A DNA stretch of 64,000 bases from Chryseobacterium sp. (lineage in GTDB: Bacteria; Bacteroidota; Bacteroidia; Flavobacteriales; Weeksellaceae), in assembly GCF_019236175.1 (NCBI RefSeq), contig NZ_JAFAJM010000019.1, positions 310,001 to 374,000 on the forward strand. The letters run 5' to 3'. The notes under the pieces are model-generated. The model searched no databases and was not told the DNA's origin. It worked only from the letters and a program-made list of their open reading frames with translations. A program made the translations under genes and the position numbers. Shown piece by piece: positions 34,301-43,030 of the stretch (position 1 is the stretch's first letter; every line of letters starts with the position of its first letter).

Positions 34301-36001
34301 TGTAGCAGGAATCCAGCTTACAAGTGCAGTACTCGCTGTAATACTTGTAACCGTGATATTATTTGGAGGTGAAGCACTACAAGGCTGTAAAGCAATAACA
34401 TTCAGATTAAAATCAACATAATTACCATACGAAGCCGGTCCGCAAGAATTCAGCGTTCCAATATAAGAGGTTGCTACTCTTACTCTGTAATTTCCAGGAG
34501 CTTGTCCTGAAGGGATAACAATATTAGCGGATGCAGCAGTTACATAGCTAGGTGTAGCTAAAATAGTTTCTCCTGCTCCGTTAAAGTTCATATCATTATT
34601 CCAGTCAACCCATACATAATAATAGTAAGTACTGGTACCTACAGCTAAATTCATATTTACTGTTGTTCCTGGTATTGCAGAGAATGGTGTGGCAGTACTA
34701 TTTACGTAAGCCTGATAAGAATTGGCTGTATAGTTAAGGTTCGAAATACCACCTGTTGTTTTAATACTAGTCAGGTAGTATGATGTTGAACTGCTACCTC
34801 CTGTAGGTATGCAGTATCCTGTATACAACGATGTTGAACCAGTCCATGAACTTTGATCTGTAGCACTACATCTTGCTCTTACCCAAACATAATAGGTGGT
34901 ATTGGGCAACAACGGAGAAAGAGTTGTTGAAGTTCCGGTTGTAACAGTTTGTGAAGGAACTGTTGCCGCTGTTGGAGCAGTATTGGTGGTACTATAATAC
35001 ACATCATAACCACCAGCTGGTGTGTATGAATAGGCTGTCCAGTTTACTACAGCACTTGTTGGCGTTACAGTTCCAATAGTAATTGAACCTCCTGTAGGCA
35101 TAGGCGGACATGTAGGAGGAGTCAGCAAAGAAATTGCTCCCACCCACCAGCTCTGGCTGGTTCCACTACATTTTGCTCTTACCCATACATAATAGGTTGT
35201 ATTTGGTAATAACGGAGAAATAGTTGCAGTAGGGCCTGTAACTGTTTGTAGAGGTACTGTTGCCGCTGTTGGAGCAGTATTGGTCGTACTGTAATACACA
35301 TCATAACCTCCGGCAGGTGCTGGTGATGATGCCGTCCAGTTGATAACAGCATTTGTAGCTGTTACAGTTCCCAAGCTTAAAGCTCCCGGAGGAATACATG
35401 CAGGTGCAGGGCCATATGTAATCTGAAGATTTGGTCTGGTTGAAACCACCGTACCTGTTCCGGTAGGTGCTGTAGAATCTCCCTGAATATACATATGTCT
35501 GGATGTAGCTGTAGAATAAGTAATACCAGCTCCACCTGTTGTACCTGTTCCGGAACCTCCGTAACTTGTTTCAACCAATACAGTCAAATTATCCGTTCCA
35601 TTATAATAAAAAGGATTTTGTAATGTAAAAGTATTCCAGCCTGTAGCTAGGCTGGTTATGTTTCCGTCATATACCAGAGTGGCTCCTGCGGTAGAGGCAG
35701 CCCAGTTTTGTGAGGAAAGTGTTGTTGTTGTACTTGGTACAGACTTTAAGTAAATTTTTACCGGAACAGTCGTTGACGAAGCTGTTGTAGCATTCCACGC
35801 TACAGAAAGAACGCTTCCTCCTGTTGGAGCACTTAGTTCCGTTGCCGTATACAGTGATGCCGATCTTTCGAACCCATAATAATTACCCAAAGGGTATCTT
35901 TGAGTACTGGTTCCGGTACCAATTGTAACGGTTTGCGCTTGTAAGAATAGTCCGAAGACCATACAAAGCAGTGTTATGAGCGCCCGCCGGGGCCTGCTCA
36001 T
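31325..36001 (-). CDS. Large T9SS-exported protein with FN3 and GEVED repeats (putative adhesin)
   Basis: A 1558-residue secreted protein. It has a signal peptide (MSRPRRALITLLCMVFGLFLQAQ), an N-terminal Thr-rich beta domain of about 180 residues, seven fibronectin type III modules, and four bacterial GEVED modules interleaved between them, three ending in GEVEDY and one degenerate. The last ~80 residues are a type A T9SS sorting domain (ILIYPNPVSTVLYVKN, then NGVYVIDI). No catalytic domain is seen, so surface adhesion or scaffold is a guess. The first two FN3 modules are near-copies. The ATG at 36001 is preferred; one 8 codons upstream is possible. Confidence 0.88.
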   Translation of the reverse strand: MSRPRRALITLLCMVFGLFLQAQTVTIGTGTSTQRYPLGNYYGFERSASLYTATELSAPTGGSVLSVAWNATTASSTTVPVKIYLKSVPSTTTTLSSQNWAASTAGATLVYDGNITSLATGWNTFTLQNPFYYNGTDNLTVLVETSYGGSGTGTTGGAGITYSTATSRHMYIQGDSTAPTGTGTVVSTRPNLQITYGPAPACIPPGALSLGTVTATNAVINWTASSPAPAGGYDVYYSTTNTAPTAATVPLQTVTGPTATISPLLPNTTYYVWVRAKCSGTSQSWWVGAISLLTPPTCPPMPTGGSITIGTVTPTSAVVNWTAYSYTPAGGYDVYYSTTNTAPTAATVPSQTVTTGTSTTLSPLLPNTTYYVWVRARCSATDQSSWTGSTSLYTGYCIPTGGSSSTSYYLTSIKTTGGISNLNYTANSYQAYVNSTATPFSAIPGTTVNMNLAVGTSTYYYYVWVDWNNDMNFNGAGETILATPSYVTAASANIVIPSGQAPGNYRVRVATSYIGTLNSCGPASYGNYVDFNLNVIALQPCSASPPNNITVTSITASTALVSWIPATGASYVVRYKKLTDPTWTTLPVTAVLASNVTLSNLTDATQYEVQVATVCSGTQGAFSASTNFTTLALGYCDPSPVNTTSDGYINKVVVTPTNAPLMVSDSGYDVYKDYTTDPTRSIILVRGSAGNKISVNKYWPGSTSSYGVVAWIDYNRNGIFEPSEKVLDTASNTTTPVTNTFTLVGQPVYTGAQPTRMRVAMKQYAVPEPCGSFGQFDYGEVEDYSVRFIDQQPCTTAPPTNITVSNLTATSATFSWVATTGATYNLRYRKINPAGAYTTVNGITGNSYTIPNTAQLTEQTQYEVQVQTICSGSTGAFSTAVPFTTPPLSYCQMTGSGANDHISNVTVTSSNPGVPVMSNTSVQTNYIAYTSAQTLVTLDIGSNNNKISVAKGWTGATNNDAVAVWIDFDRDGQFTDAERILNTPANTTTPVTGTFSVPATAYTGPLTTTMRVVLKRTSAPVMCQNAVNGEVEDYRVQLRPCSTATPTLTTMVPTYNSVTINWTGMTNNVSYVVRYRVQNTTTWTEVYASALLGNVPLVVNGLTPATTYEVQVAALCGDTIGNATPIKTFTTRCDPTPPNVAISNITPTTALVTWSPLAASSTYIMRYRVYGSGATGWVTVNLPAPPANTYVLGTTTPLLPYTTYEVQIANQCVGESTPNPYSNPKVFTTERICEIPPPGLTITQLLPTKAEVKWDPFPGATYILRYRKVGIPSWTEVPTPVNNVVLTGLTELTKYEMQVANICSGGPGNFTPLYYFTTPTVMYCKMGSENAAGEHIAKVTVKPNGKPVMENASGASSYTDYTGVPAKFIEMIQGSADNEIIIEKKWTGTNYNEGIAVWIDFNRNGEFDINERVFTSPPNTTTPVSGKFSVPADAFVSMTDYKYVVMRVAMSRDGIPVSCVNFKNGEVEDYTVRITKPAVSNPLNQTDILIYPNPVSTVLYVKNISKKAKYKIYNAAGQLIADGILLNNQINVSKLINGVYVIDIDDNGNSAQKKFVKE

Positions 36002-36025
36002 GTTACAGAGTAAAAGTACACTCAT

Positions 36026-36316
36026 ATTTTTTAAAATTTAATAGTGATAACGATAGTAAAAGAATAATAGGAGTTTCCTATTTCGGATGTTCAATGTTTT
36101 TCTTAAAAACATTCCCTTTTACAGACAATCTGTAGTAAATAAGTAATTTTCAATTCATAGGCTAATATTTTAATAATTACACAAATCTAATAATTTTTTC
36201 ATTATTATACATCTGTTAAAATGTTTTTTTGAAAAAATTTCACAATAATACATTATATGATTTAAAATGAAAAATCCCCAGGAAAACCTGAGGATTTAAC
36301 ATTATAAGCATTTATA
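36026..36316. other. Intergenic region with a terminator, no gene seen
   Basis: About 290 bp of AT-rich DNA between the large FN3/GEVED gene and the M12B-like protease gene. It contains the terminator of the protease gene at its low end and presumably the promoter of the FN3/GEVED gene at its high end. I see no reading frame. Confidence 0.5.
36269..36299 (-). terminator. Terminator after the M12B-like protease gene
   Basis: On the minus strand AAATCCTCAGG pairs with CCTGGGGATTT (one G-T pair) around TTTT and is followed by T residues. Confidence 0.8.
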
Positions 36317-39300
36317 TTATTTTTTGATAAACTTAGATCTGAACTGTTCAGCGCCTTTTTCATCAACTGTAATTACATATGCACCTTTAATTAAAGATGA
36401 AACGTTAATTTTTCCATTGCTGATATTTCCACTGTCTATCAACTGACCGGCAGCACTGTAAATTTTATAAGCTGCCTTATCTGAAACTTTAGTTACGTTG
36501 ATAACATCACTTGCAGGGTTTGGATAGATCTGAATACCGTCGTTTTTAATACCTGTTTCAGAAGTTGCAAGGTTATTTGTTATAAGCACGTTGTAATCTT
36601 CAACTTCTCCGTTAGGGAAATCTCCACAAGCATAATCACTTGGTAAATAAACTCCTGCGTTAGATGCTCCGGCATACATTAATAATACTCTCATTCTCAA
36701 CGGGCTTCCCAGAACTGCTGTAGATGGTACTACAAATGTATTTGTTTTAGGAGTTGCTCCTACCGGGAATGATGTTACCGGTACATCAAGAACCAATTCT
36801 GAATCTTCAAATACTCCGTTTTTGTTAAAATCTATCCAGGCTACAAGACCGTTATACGCTGCTCCGGCGATTGTAATAGTAGGAGATACGCTTACTGTAT
36901 ATGTGTTATTAGCAATCAGTGTTGGCTGTAGCGCTGTATTGGCTGTAAAGTTACTATAACTTGTAGCACCAGTGGTATTATTAAGAGTTCCTAAAGTAAC
37001 ATTAGAAATATAGTTATATACCGGGTTTGTACCAGATGCTGTACAGTAAGTAACACAAGTTGTTGAGAATGTAAGTGATGGAGAATAAGTTCCTGTAGTT
37101 CCACCACAAACTGCTGCCACCTGTACTTCATAAGACTTACAATCTGACAATCCTGCTAATGCATAAGAATTACCTGATGCAGTTGCCTGAATCCATGTAG
37201 TATTACCTGATAGTCTATATCGTAAAGCATATGAAGAAGCTCCGCTTACAGGCGCCCAGTTAACAGTAGCTCCTGATATCGTGATATTATCTGCAAGAAG
37301 CCCTACCGGTACACTTCCACAAGCTACCTGAGCAGATACATATACTTTTTTAACAGCATAGAAAACGTTTCCAACGGCAGAAATTCTCATCACAACAGTT
37401 TGCCCGTTCAATGCTGCAGGCATTGTATAAGATTCAGAACCGTCGTTAGGTGTTGAAGCTGAAAGAACAGTCCATGTAGTTCCGTTATCTGAAGAATAGT
37501 CAATTTTAACATTAGCAACGCTATAAGGGGCTGCAGTAGTATTCGCAACATCCCAAGTTAAATTTGAAGCAGCATTGGTAAACAGGTATCCCTGAGTAAG
37601 CTGGAACGGCCCGTCATTTCCTACTGTAATAGTCTGCTGTGCCGTATTGGTCTGCTGTTGCGTTACATCAGGATTATTATCTCTTACCGTAATGGCAAAA
37701 TTGGAGGTTCTTGCTACCTGTGAAGTAGACTCCCAGGTATTCAATGAATTATCCAAAACGCCGGCAAGCACTGAAGAAAACTTAGGGAAATATCTTGTAG
37801 GGCTTGTCGTTGGTAAAACAGATCTGAATGATGCTCCTACCGTAGTTGTTCCCAGGTTCGTTTTGTTAATCGTAACAGATCCGTTAACAGGATCATAAGT
37901 AGGGCTGTCAACTTCTTCCCATGTATAAGTCATCGGATCATTTTCAGGATCCGTTACATTGGCCGTTAATACAAACGCTGTTTTTTTAGGAATCGCGTAA
38001 TTAGAAAGAGCTCCGATTATAGGGGCACTATTGTTAACAGAAGTTTCAACATCACAAGTTTTGGCAATCAGGTTGGTTTGAACCTGTCCGATACTTACTT
38101 TGTGGAAGTAAGGATCAGAATGTGCCTGTACATCTGTAGCAGCTCCTGTGATCCCTGCATATCCCATAATTGTAGAACCTGAACCTGGTTCAACATTCAT
38201 GTTGTAAGGCTCAATACCATGTGAGAAAGTATGGTTAGCTCCAAGCTGGTGTCCCATTTCATGGGCAACATAGTCTATATCATAGCTATCTCCGGAAGGG
38301 TTACCATCAGCAGGAGAAGTAAATCCGGAACCTTTTTGTTTAGAAAGTGAAGTAGCCGGTGTAGGTGAAGTGGAAGGATCAATACAAATACAACCAATAC
38401 AACCAGCGTTTCCACCACCTCCGGAATCTCCGAATAAGTGACCGATGTCGTAGTTAGCACTTCCTACGTTTACACTTAAAGTTCTCTGAAGCTGAATATT
38501 CCATCCATTTGCATTACTTGCGTTAGCAGATGCTGTTCCTACACTAGGATCAGAATAAGGATCGGTAGCTCCGTTTAAGTAGATTACTCCCGGATAATTC
38601 TGTAAGTTTAAGTGTAGTGCAAAATCTTTTTCAAAAACACCGTTTACTCTTGTCATTGTTGCATTAATCTGCGTTAATGCACCGGCAGTTGTTCCGCCAA
38701 ATTTCTGAGTATACTCACCCGTAGTAGAGACTACTAATCTCATTGTACGGTATTTTTTATCTGAGCTTCTGTTAAATGTTCCTGAATTGTGAGAAAAATT
38801 TCTTGCAGTATTGTACATTTCCTGCATATCTCTTACGGCAGCAGGATCTTCTGTTGTAGCACATTCAAAAGGTTTATTTCCTCCTGCTGTTTTGTTCGTT
38901 TTAGGGTGTACAGAGTACAAACCGTTAGCTTTATCTACGGGATCAATAAATTCATAATCCCCTCCGCTAAACAACATTGATTGGAAATCATTTGGTGCTA
39001 CAGAGAATCTGATCTGTCTTGTCGGGTCATCAACTGAAGTTCCGATATAAGAACCAAGCTCATATTGATCTGCCAATTCTTTTACAACTACAGGGAAACT
39101 GTACACATTAAATCTTTCGATTTTTCCACTTAAAGTAGGTATAGAAATAACAACCGGTCTAGCATTGGAGCCCATTTCCTGCGCTCCTTTCAATTGAGAT
39201 CTTAGTAAATCTATATTCAGTTTGAAATGCGATTCCATGCTAGTGGCCCTCATATCCACTGTTTTTTTCTTGCTGTATACCTTAGCAGTGGCGGGTGTCC

Positions 39301-39361
39301 ATTGTCCAAAAGCGGCCCCTCCTACTAACGTACACATCAAAGTAGTAAGTAGTCTTCTCAT
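36317..39361 (-). CDS. T9SS-exported reprolysin-like (M12B) zinc metalloprotease
   Basis: A 1014-residue secreted protease. It has a signal peptide (MRRLLTTLMCTLVGGAAFGQ), a propeptide of about 180 residues, and a metzincin catalytic domain with the zinc motif HEMGHQLGANH (near residue 365) and the Met-turn in STIMGYAG (near 398). A cadherin-like beta region, one FN3 module (near 680-770), one GEVED module ending NGEVEDYNV (near 930) and a T9SS type A tail (IQIYPNPASDVINVTK to the end KFIKK) follow. It probably degrades extracellular protein. It stands alone with its own terminator. Confidence 0.92.
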   Translation of the reverse strand: MRRLLTTLMCTLVGGAAFGQWTPATAKVYSKKKTVDMRATSMESHFKLNIDLLRSQLKGAQEMGSNARPVVISIPTLSGKIERFNVYSFPVVVKELADQYELGSYIGTSVDDPTRQIRFSVAPNDFQSMLFSGGDYEFIDPVDKANGLYSVHPKTNKTAGGNKPFECATTEDPAAVRDMQEMYNTARNFSHNSGTFNRSSDKKYRTMRLVVSTTGEYTQKFGGTTAGALTQINATMTRVNGVFEKDFALHLNLQNYPGVIYLNGATDPYSDPSVGTASANASNANGWNIQLQRTLSVNVGSANYDIGHLFGDSGGGGNAGCIGCICIDPSTSPTPATSLSKQKGSGFTSPADGNPSGDSYDIDYVAHEMGHQLGANHTFSHGIEPYNMNVEPGSGSTIMGYAGITGAATDVQAHSDPYFHKVSIGQVQTNLIAKTCDVETSVNNSAPIIGALSNYAIPKKTAFVLTANVTDPENDPMTYTWEEVDSPTYDPVNGSVTINKTNLGTTTVGASFRSVLPTTSPTRYFPKFSSVLAGVLDNSLNTWESTSQVARTSNFAITVRDNNPDVTQQQTNTAQQTITVGNDGPFQLTQGYLFTNAASNLTWDVANTTAAPYSVANVKIDYSSDNGTTWTVLSASTPNDGSESYTMPAALNGQTVVMRISAVGNVFYAVKKVYVSAQVACGSVPVGLLADNITISGATVNWAPVSGASSYALRYRLSGNTTWIQATASGNSYALAGLSDCKSYEVQVAAVCGGTTGTYSPSLTFSTTCVTYCTASGTNPVYNYISNVTLGTLNNTTGATSYSNFTANTALQPTLIANNTYTVSVSPTITIAGAAYNGLVAWIDFNKNGVFEDSELVLDVPVTSFPVGATPKTNTFVVPSTAVLGSPLRMRVLLMYAGASNAGVYLPSDYACGDFPNGEVEDYNVLITNNLATSETGIKNDGIQIYPNPASDVINVTKVSDKAAYKIYSAAGQLIDSGNISNGKINVSSLIKGAYVITVDEKGAEQFRSKFIKK

Positions 39362-39663
39362 AAATTATTTTTTTTTAAATTCACATTTCACAAAACTATA
39401 AAAACATTAACAATAAAATGCACAAAAGAATAAATTTTTTAAAACAATTTAAAAAATATGTTAAATAACAGAGAAAAACACACCACAAACATGAATAAAA
39501 TAAAGAACAATCATTGAAAAACAAAAACACAATTAACACCTAAAAACACCCATCATTAAAGCTTTCACACCATATAACTCAAATAATTAAATACCAACAC
39601 ATTCTGAGTATAAAAACAAAATCCCCGGCTTATGCCGGGGATTTTTCGTTATGTAAAATAATC
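39362..39663. other. 302-bp intergenic region, very AT-rich
   Basis: Apart from the terminator near 39616-39646 I see only A-rich low-complexity sequence and, presumably, the promoter of the M12B-like gene. No gene or RNA is recognisable. Confidence 0.5.
39616..39646 (-). terminator. Terminator after the M43-like protease gene
   Basis: AATCCCCGGC and GCCGGGGATT form a perfect 10-bp stem with a TTAT loop; T-rich sequence follows on the minus strand. It starts 18 bases past the protease stop. Confidence 0.9.
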
Positions 39664-41676
39664 TTATTTTTTAATGAATTTAAAGTTTTCAGAAATATTA
39701 TTATCATTTATTGTGATAATATAGTTTCCTTTTAATAACTCAACCACATTTACCTTATTATTATCAATCGATCCTTTTTTTACAATCTGCCCTACTGCAT
39801 TATAAATTTCAAAAGTTGCTTTAGGAGATGCTTTAGTAATATTTAAGATATCGTTTACCGGATTTGGATATATACCTATCGCCGTTTTTTCTTTTATATT
39901 CTCTTTGGTACTTAATGCTCCTGTTACTTTGAACACTCTTTGCTGAGAAGCTGTAAAATCATTTCCTGCAACAACCACTACTCCTGAAGAATTTAAAATT
40001 CTGTAATACCCATCATACTCATAAATACCATCACTTTCACTGTCATTAATCGTGAATGTATAACAGTCATTTTGCGGAAGCACCCAGTTTTGCGTCAGCA
40101 ACGCCGGGAAATCAGGGTCTGTATCCACATAAGGACCTCCACTGTATAGTATTGTACCTGCGCTGTTTTTCAAATTCCATGTAGTTTCTGATCCGTAATA
40201 ATCCTGTTGTAATTCAAATGTAAAATTAGTATTAGTCACAGGTACTATATTTCCAAGTACCGCAACAGAAGAGTTATTTCCCGCTCTTTGATCTGAAGTT
40301 CCATTTACAGAAGTAATCTGAGCAGAAACAGAACCTGTTGAAACACCTGAAGGAATAGTAATGATTACATATTTATCCTGAGTAAGATTACCTGACCAGT
40401 TGATCGTCTGCGATGCACCGCCGTTTACAGAATAAGTAATTACGGCAGCCGTAAGCGGGCTAGTTCCTCTGTTATATAACGAAAACTGTGCGTTTATTGC
40501 AGGCTGAGAATCTGTACATGCATTCTGACTACAATTTCTTTCCGCTTTCAATTCCGCATCGTTAGCAAATAACGGAATAGCCAGATCCGCCGTAGAAGTT
40601 ACCAGCTCCATTCTTCTTGGAGAATTACTCATTACCACGGTAATTCTATCTTTTTGATTCACGGTGAAAATATTCATACATAAATCATTGGTATAATCCA
40701 TATAGTTCTCAAACATTTCATCTGCGGTATTACAGCTATTTGGTTTGGGATGGGAAGGACATCCTCCATTGGATGCTCTGTGAACCGGGGTATCCGCGCA
40801 ATAGTCATCACCACAAACAGAATCTCCCCAAATATGTCTTAATCCTAAAAAGTGTCCGACTTCGTGAGTCATTGTTCTTCCACGATCGTAAGGAGCATTC
40901 AGCAGGAAAGTACCATCATTATAAGCACTGCTTCCAAATGTAGAATAATTAGCAACTACCCCGTCGGTATCAGCATATCCTCCATTGGGATCTAATCCCT
41001 GTAAATTTGAATTGGAAGGAAACTGAGCATAGCCAAGCAGCTGACCATCCGAGAATCTCACGCTCCACATATTCATATATTTCGTAGGATCCCATATTGT
41101 AAGAGGTTTCACATAGCTGTCAATAGCAGAGGTAGCCCAGGCCGTCTGACAAAGATTTACACGATCTATCCCGTCAGTAGGATTACCGTTCGGGTCTACT
41201 TTTGCCAATGCAAACTGAATCATAGTATCAGCTCCTACAGGATTCGTATTAAATCCCGGGGTGCCGGCTGCCTTTCTGTAATCATTGTTCATCACTGTAA
41301 TTTGCGACTGAACCTGAGCATTGGTAATGTTAGGTGCTACTCCCAAAGCCTGCCCGCTATGAATAACATGCACTACAACAGGTATGGTAATCACGCCGCC
41401 GTTTTGTGATCTCTGATTGCTTTTTGCATTGGCAATCAAAGGAGCAATCCATGCTTCAAATTCGGCATCAGTCATTCTTTTCGGATCCTTTTGCTGCAGC
41501 ATATTTTCATATTCCGATGATGCGCATCTAATAAATCCGTTTGTCTTTCTTAATTCTTCCAGCGTATATTTCTTTCCAAAAACAATTTTATCCTGAGTAT
41601 CCTTTTGTGCATACACAGAGCAAAAACTTATCAAAAGAAATAAGAAAGAAAATCTAAAAGTAATTTTTCTCTTCAT
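39664..41676 (-). CDS. T9SS-exported M43 (pappalysin-like) zinc metalloprotease
   Basis: A 670-residue secreted metzincin. It has a signal peptide (MKRKITFRFSFLFLLISFCSVYAQ), a propeptide, then the catalytic domain with HEVGHFLGLRHIWGD (near residue 270) and the Met-turn NYMDYTNDLCMN (near 328). Disulfide-forming Cys residues in CGDDYCADTP follow the zinc motif, as in the M43 family. A beta-rich region near 400-580 precedes the T9SS type A tail (IGIYPNPVNDILNITK to FKFIKK). Second secreted protease in a row. Confidence 0.92.
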   Translation of the reverse strand: MKRKITFRFSFLFLLISFCSVYAQKDTQDKIVFGKKYTLEELRKTNGFIRCASSEYENMLQQKDPKRMTDAEFEAWIAPLIANAKSNQRSQNGGVITIPVVVHVIHSGQALGVAPNITNAQVQSQITVMNNDYRKAAGTPGFNTNPVGADTMIQFALAKVDPNGNPTDGIDRVNLCQTAWATSAIDSYVKPLTIWDPTKYMNMWSVRFSDGQLLGYAQFPSNSNLQGLDPNGGYADTDGVVANYSTFGSSAYNDGTFLLNAPYDRGRTMTHEVGHFLGLRHIWGDSVCGDDYCADTPVHRASNGGCPSHPKPNSCNTADEMFENYMDYTNDLCMNIFTVNQKDRITVVMSNSPRRMELVTSTADLAIPLFANDAELKAERNCSQNACTDSQPAINAQFSLYNRGTSPLTAAVITYSVNGGASQTINWSGNLTQDKYVIITIPSGVSTGSVSAQITSVNGTSDQRAGNNSSVAVLGNIVPVTNTNFTFELQQDYYGSETTWNLKNSAGTILYSGGPYVDTDPDFPALLTQNWVLPQNDCYTFTINDSESDGIYEYDGYYRILNSSGVVVVAGNDFTASQQRVFKVTGALSTKENIKEKTAIGIYPNPVNDILNITKASPKATFEIYNAVGQIVKKGSIDNNKVNVVELLKGNYIITINDNNISENFKFIKK

Positions 41677-41764
41677 TTTATGATATTATTAATTAATCCC
41701 GCAAATATATATTTTTTTAACATATTTTACAGGTATTGATCCATAAAAAAACATAAATATCAAT

Positions 41765-41796
41765 AAAACAAAAAATACCGACATAAATGCCGGTAC
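41765..41796 (-). terminator. Terminator after the DUF6048 gene
   Basis: On the minus strand TACCGGCAT and ATGTCGGTA form an imperfect stem followed by TTTTTTGTTTTATTG. Confidence 0.7.
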
Positions 41797-41839
41797 GGTA
41801 TGATATGGGATAAACCCCATTATTATTAAATAGATTTTT

Positions 41840-42514
41840 TTAAAATTTGTATGCTATATTCCATGCAAAGCCCATATTGAATTTGGATGAGCTTTTACCA
41901 AATCCGGGAACGATCATAGGAGCAATATTCTCCTGTTTAGAAGTATACACCAGATAACGTGGCTGCATATTAACATCAATATAAAAATTGGAATCAAATA
42001 GCTGCACTCTTCCTCCGATAGTTCCTTCCAACCAGAAAGAAGACTGTGATGATGAAGGAAAAGCTACCGAAGAATTACTTCCCCCAAAACCACGTACCGG
42101 AATTGCCATATATTCCTGCTTATAAAATGATCCGGCCACTTTACCTCCCACATAAAATCCATTGAATTCATTTTCAGGATCTTTTGCCAGCATATAAAAG
42201 CCTCCTAATTTAACGAAAGGGCCGTTTACTTTTGCATCGTATCCATTTTTCTGATACACATTTTTCTCAAAACCTGCTTCAGCAATAGCATGTACATTGC
42301 CATTGATCTTTGATGAAATAAATCCCTGATACAATTTTCTGTCTGAAAAAAAAGCTGCCCCCGTATTAAGGACATCAAGACCAACCATAAAGTTCGGTTC
42401 ATATTTCCAATGATCCTTTTTTTTCTCTTCTTTTTTACCCTGCTTATCCTGTTGTGCAAAGGTGAGCACTCCTATGATACTAAAAAAGAAGGTAAAGATT
42501 AATCTTGTCTTCAT
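41840..42514 (-). CDS. DUF6048-family putative outer-membrane beta-barrel protein
   Basis: A 224-residue protein with a signal peptide (MKTRLIFTFFFSIIGVLTFAQ), a Lys-rich linker (KQGKKEEKKKDHWKYEP) and alternating beta strands ending in an aromatic residue (WNIAYKF), as in outer-membrane barrels. The DUF6048 call is recalled from the usual neighbour pair with DUF6452 next to rlmD. Function unknown. Its start overlaps the end of the DUF6452 gene by 35 bp. Confidence 0.7.
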   Translation of the reverse strand: MKTRLIFTFFFSIIGVLTFAQQDKQGKKEEKKKDHWKYEPNFMVGLDVLNTGAAFFSDRKLYQGFISSKINGNVHAIAEAGFEKNVYQKNGYDAKVNGPFVKLGGFYMLAKDPENEFNGFYVGGKVAGSFYKQEYMAIPVRGFGGSNSSVAFPSSSQSSFWLEGTIGGRVQLFDSNFYIDVNMQPRYLVYTSKQENIAPMIVPGFGKSSSKFNMGFAWNIAYKF

Positions 42515-42956
42515 TCTCTATTTGGTTTTGTCCGGCATCCAGCCCTTTAACAGGATTCGGCGTTATTAATTCTGAAGTTAAATTCTCATAAGATTTTTTA
42601 ATACCACATCCTGGAGAAACATAAGCTGTTTTAGTAGTATAACTCACTCTTACCTTAGATTCTGTTCCTTTAGTGGATACTTTAAAATACACATCCGTAT
42701 AAGGGGAGTCATCCACCCGTAACGGAATAAGGCTGTTGTCTACTTTTGTCACCCAGCCAAACGGAATTTTTCCGGCACCGTAATCTACAGATACATACAA
42801 AGAATCCAGAGTCATTGCTTTCCCCGATGCATCTGATCTGAATGCCACTCTCATCCTTGGTGTTCCTTCTCCGCTTTCACAGATATCATCATCTCCGCCA
42901 CAGGAAAATAGCACACCCAGGAAGCAGAACATGATGAGAAGTTTAAAGTATTTCAT
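42480..42956 (-). CDS. DUF6452-family putative lipoprotein
   Basis: From the ATG at 42956 (MKYFKLLIMFCFLGVLFSCGGDD) this is a 158-residue lipoprotein with the lipobox LFSC and acidic residues after the Cys, which often signal surface export in Bacteroidota. The frame extends 14 codons upstream but without a signal peptide there. The DUF6452 name is recalled from pairing with DUF6048 and rlmD. The last 35 bases overlap the next gene, so the two are coupled. Function unknown. Confidence 0.7.
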   Translation of the reverse strand: MKYFKLLIMFCFLGVLFSCGGDDDICESGEGTPRMRVAFRSDASGKAMTLDSLYVSVDYGAGKIPFGWVTKVDNSLIPLRVDDSPYTDVYFKVSTKGTESKVRVSYTTKTAYVSPGCGIKKSYENLTSELITPNPVKGLDAGQNQIENEDKINLYLLF

Positions 42957-43030
42957 CCGTATATTTTTATTTGTAATCAGATGGGACTGACGTTTCATAT
43001 TAAGATTTGAAATTCAAATTTAAATAAATT

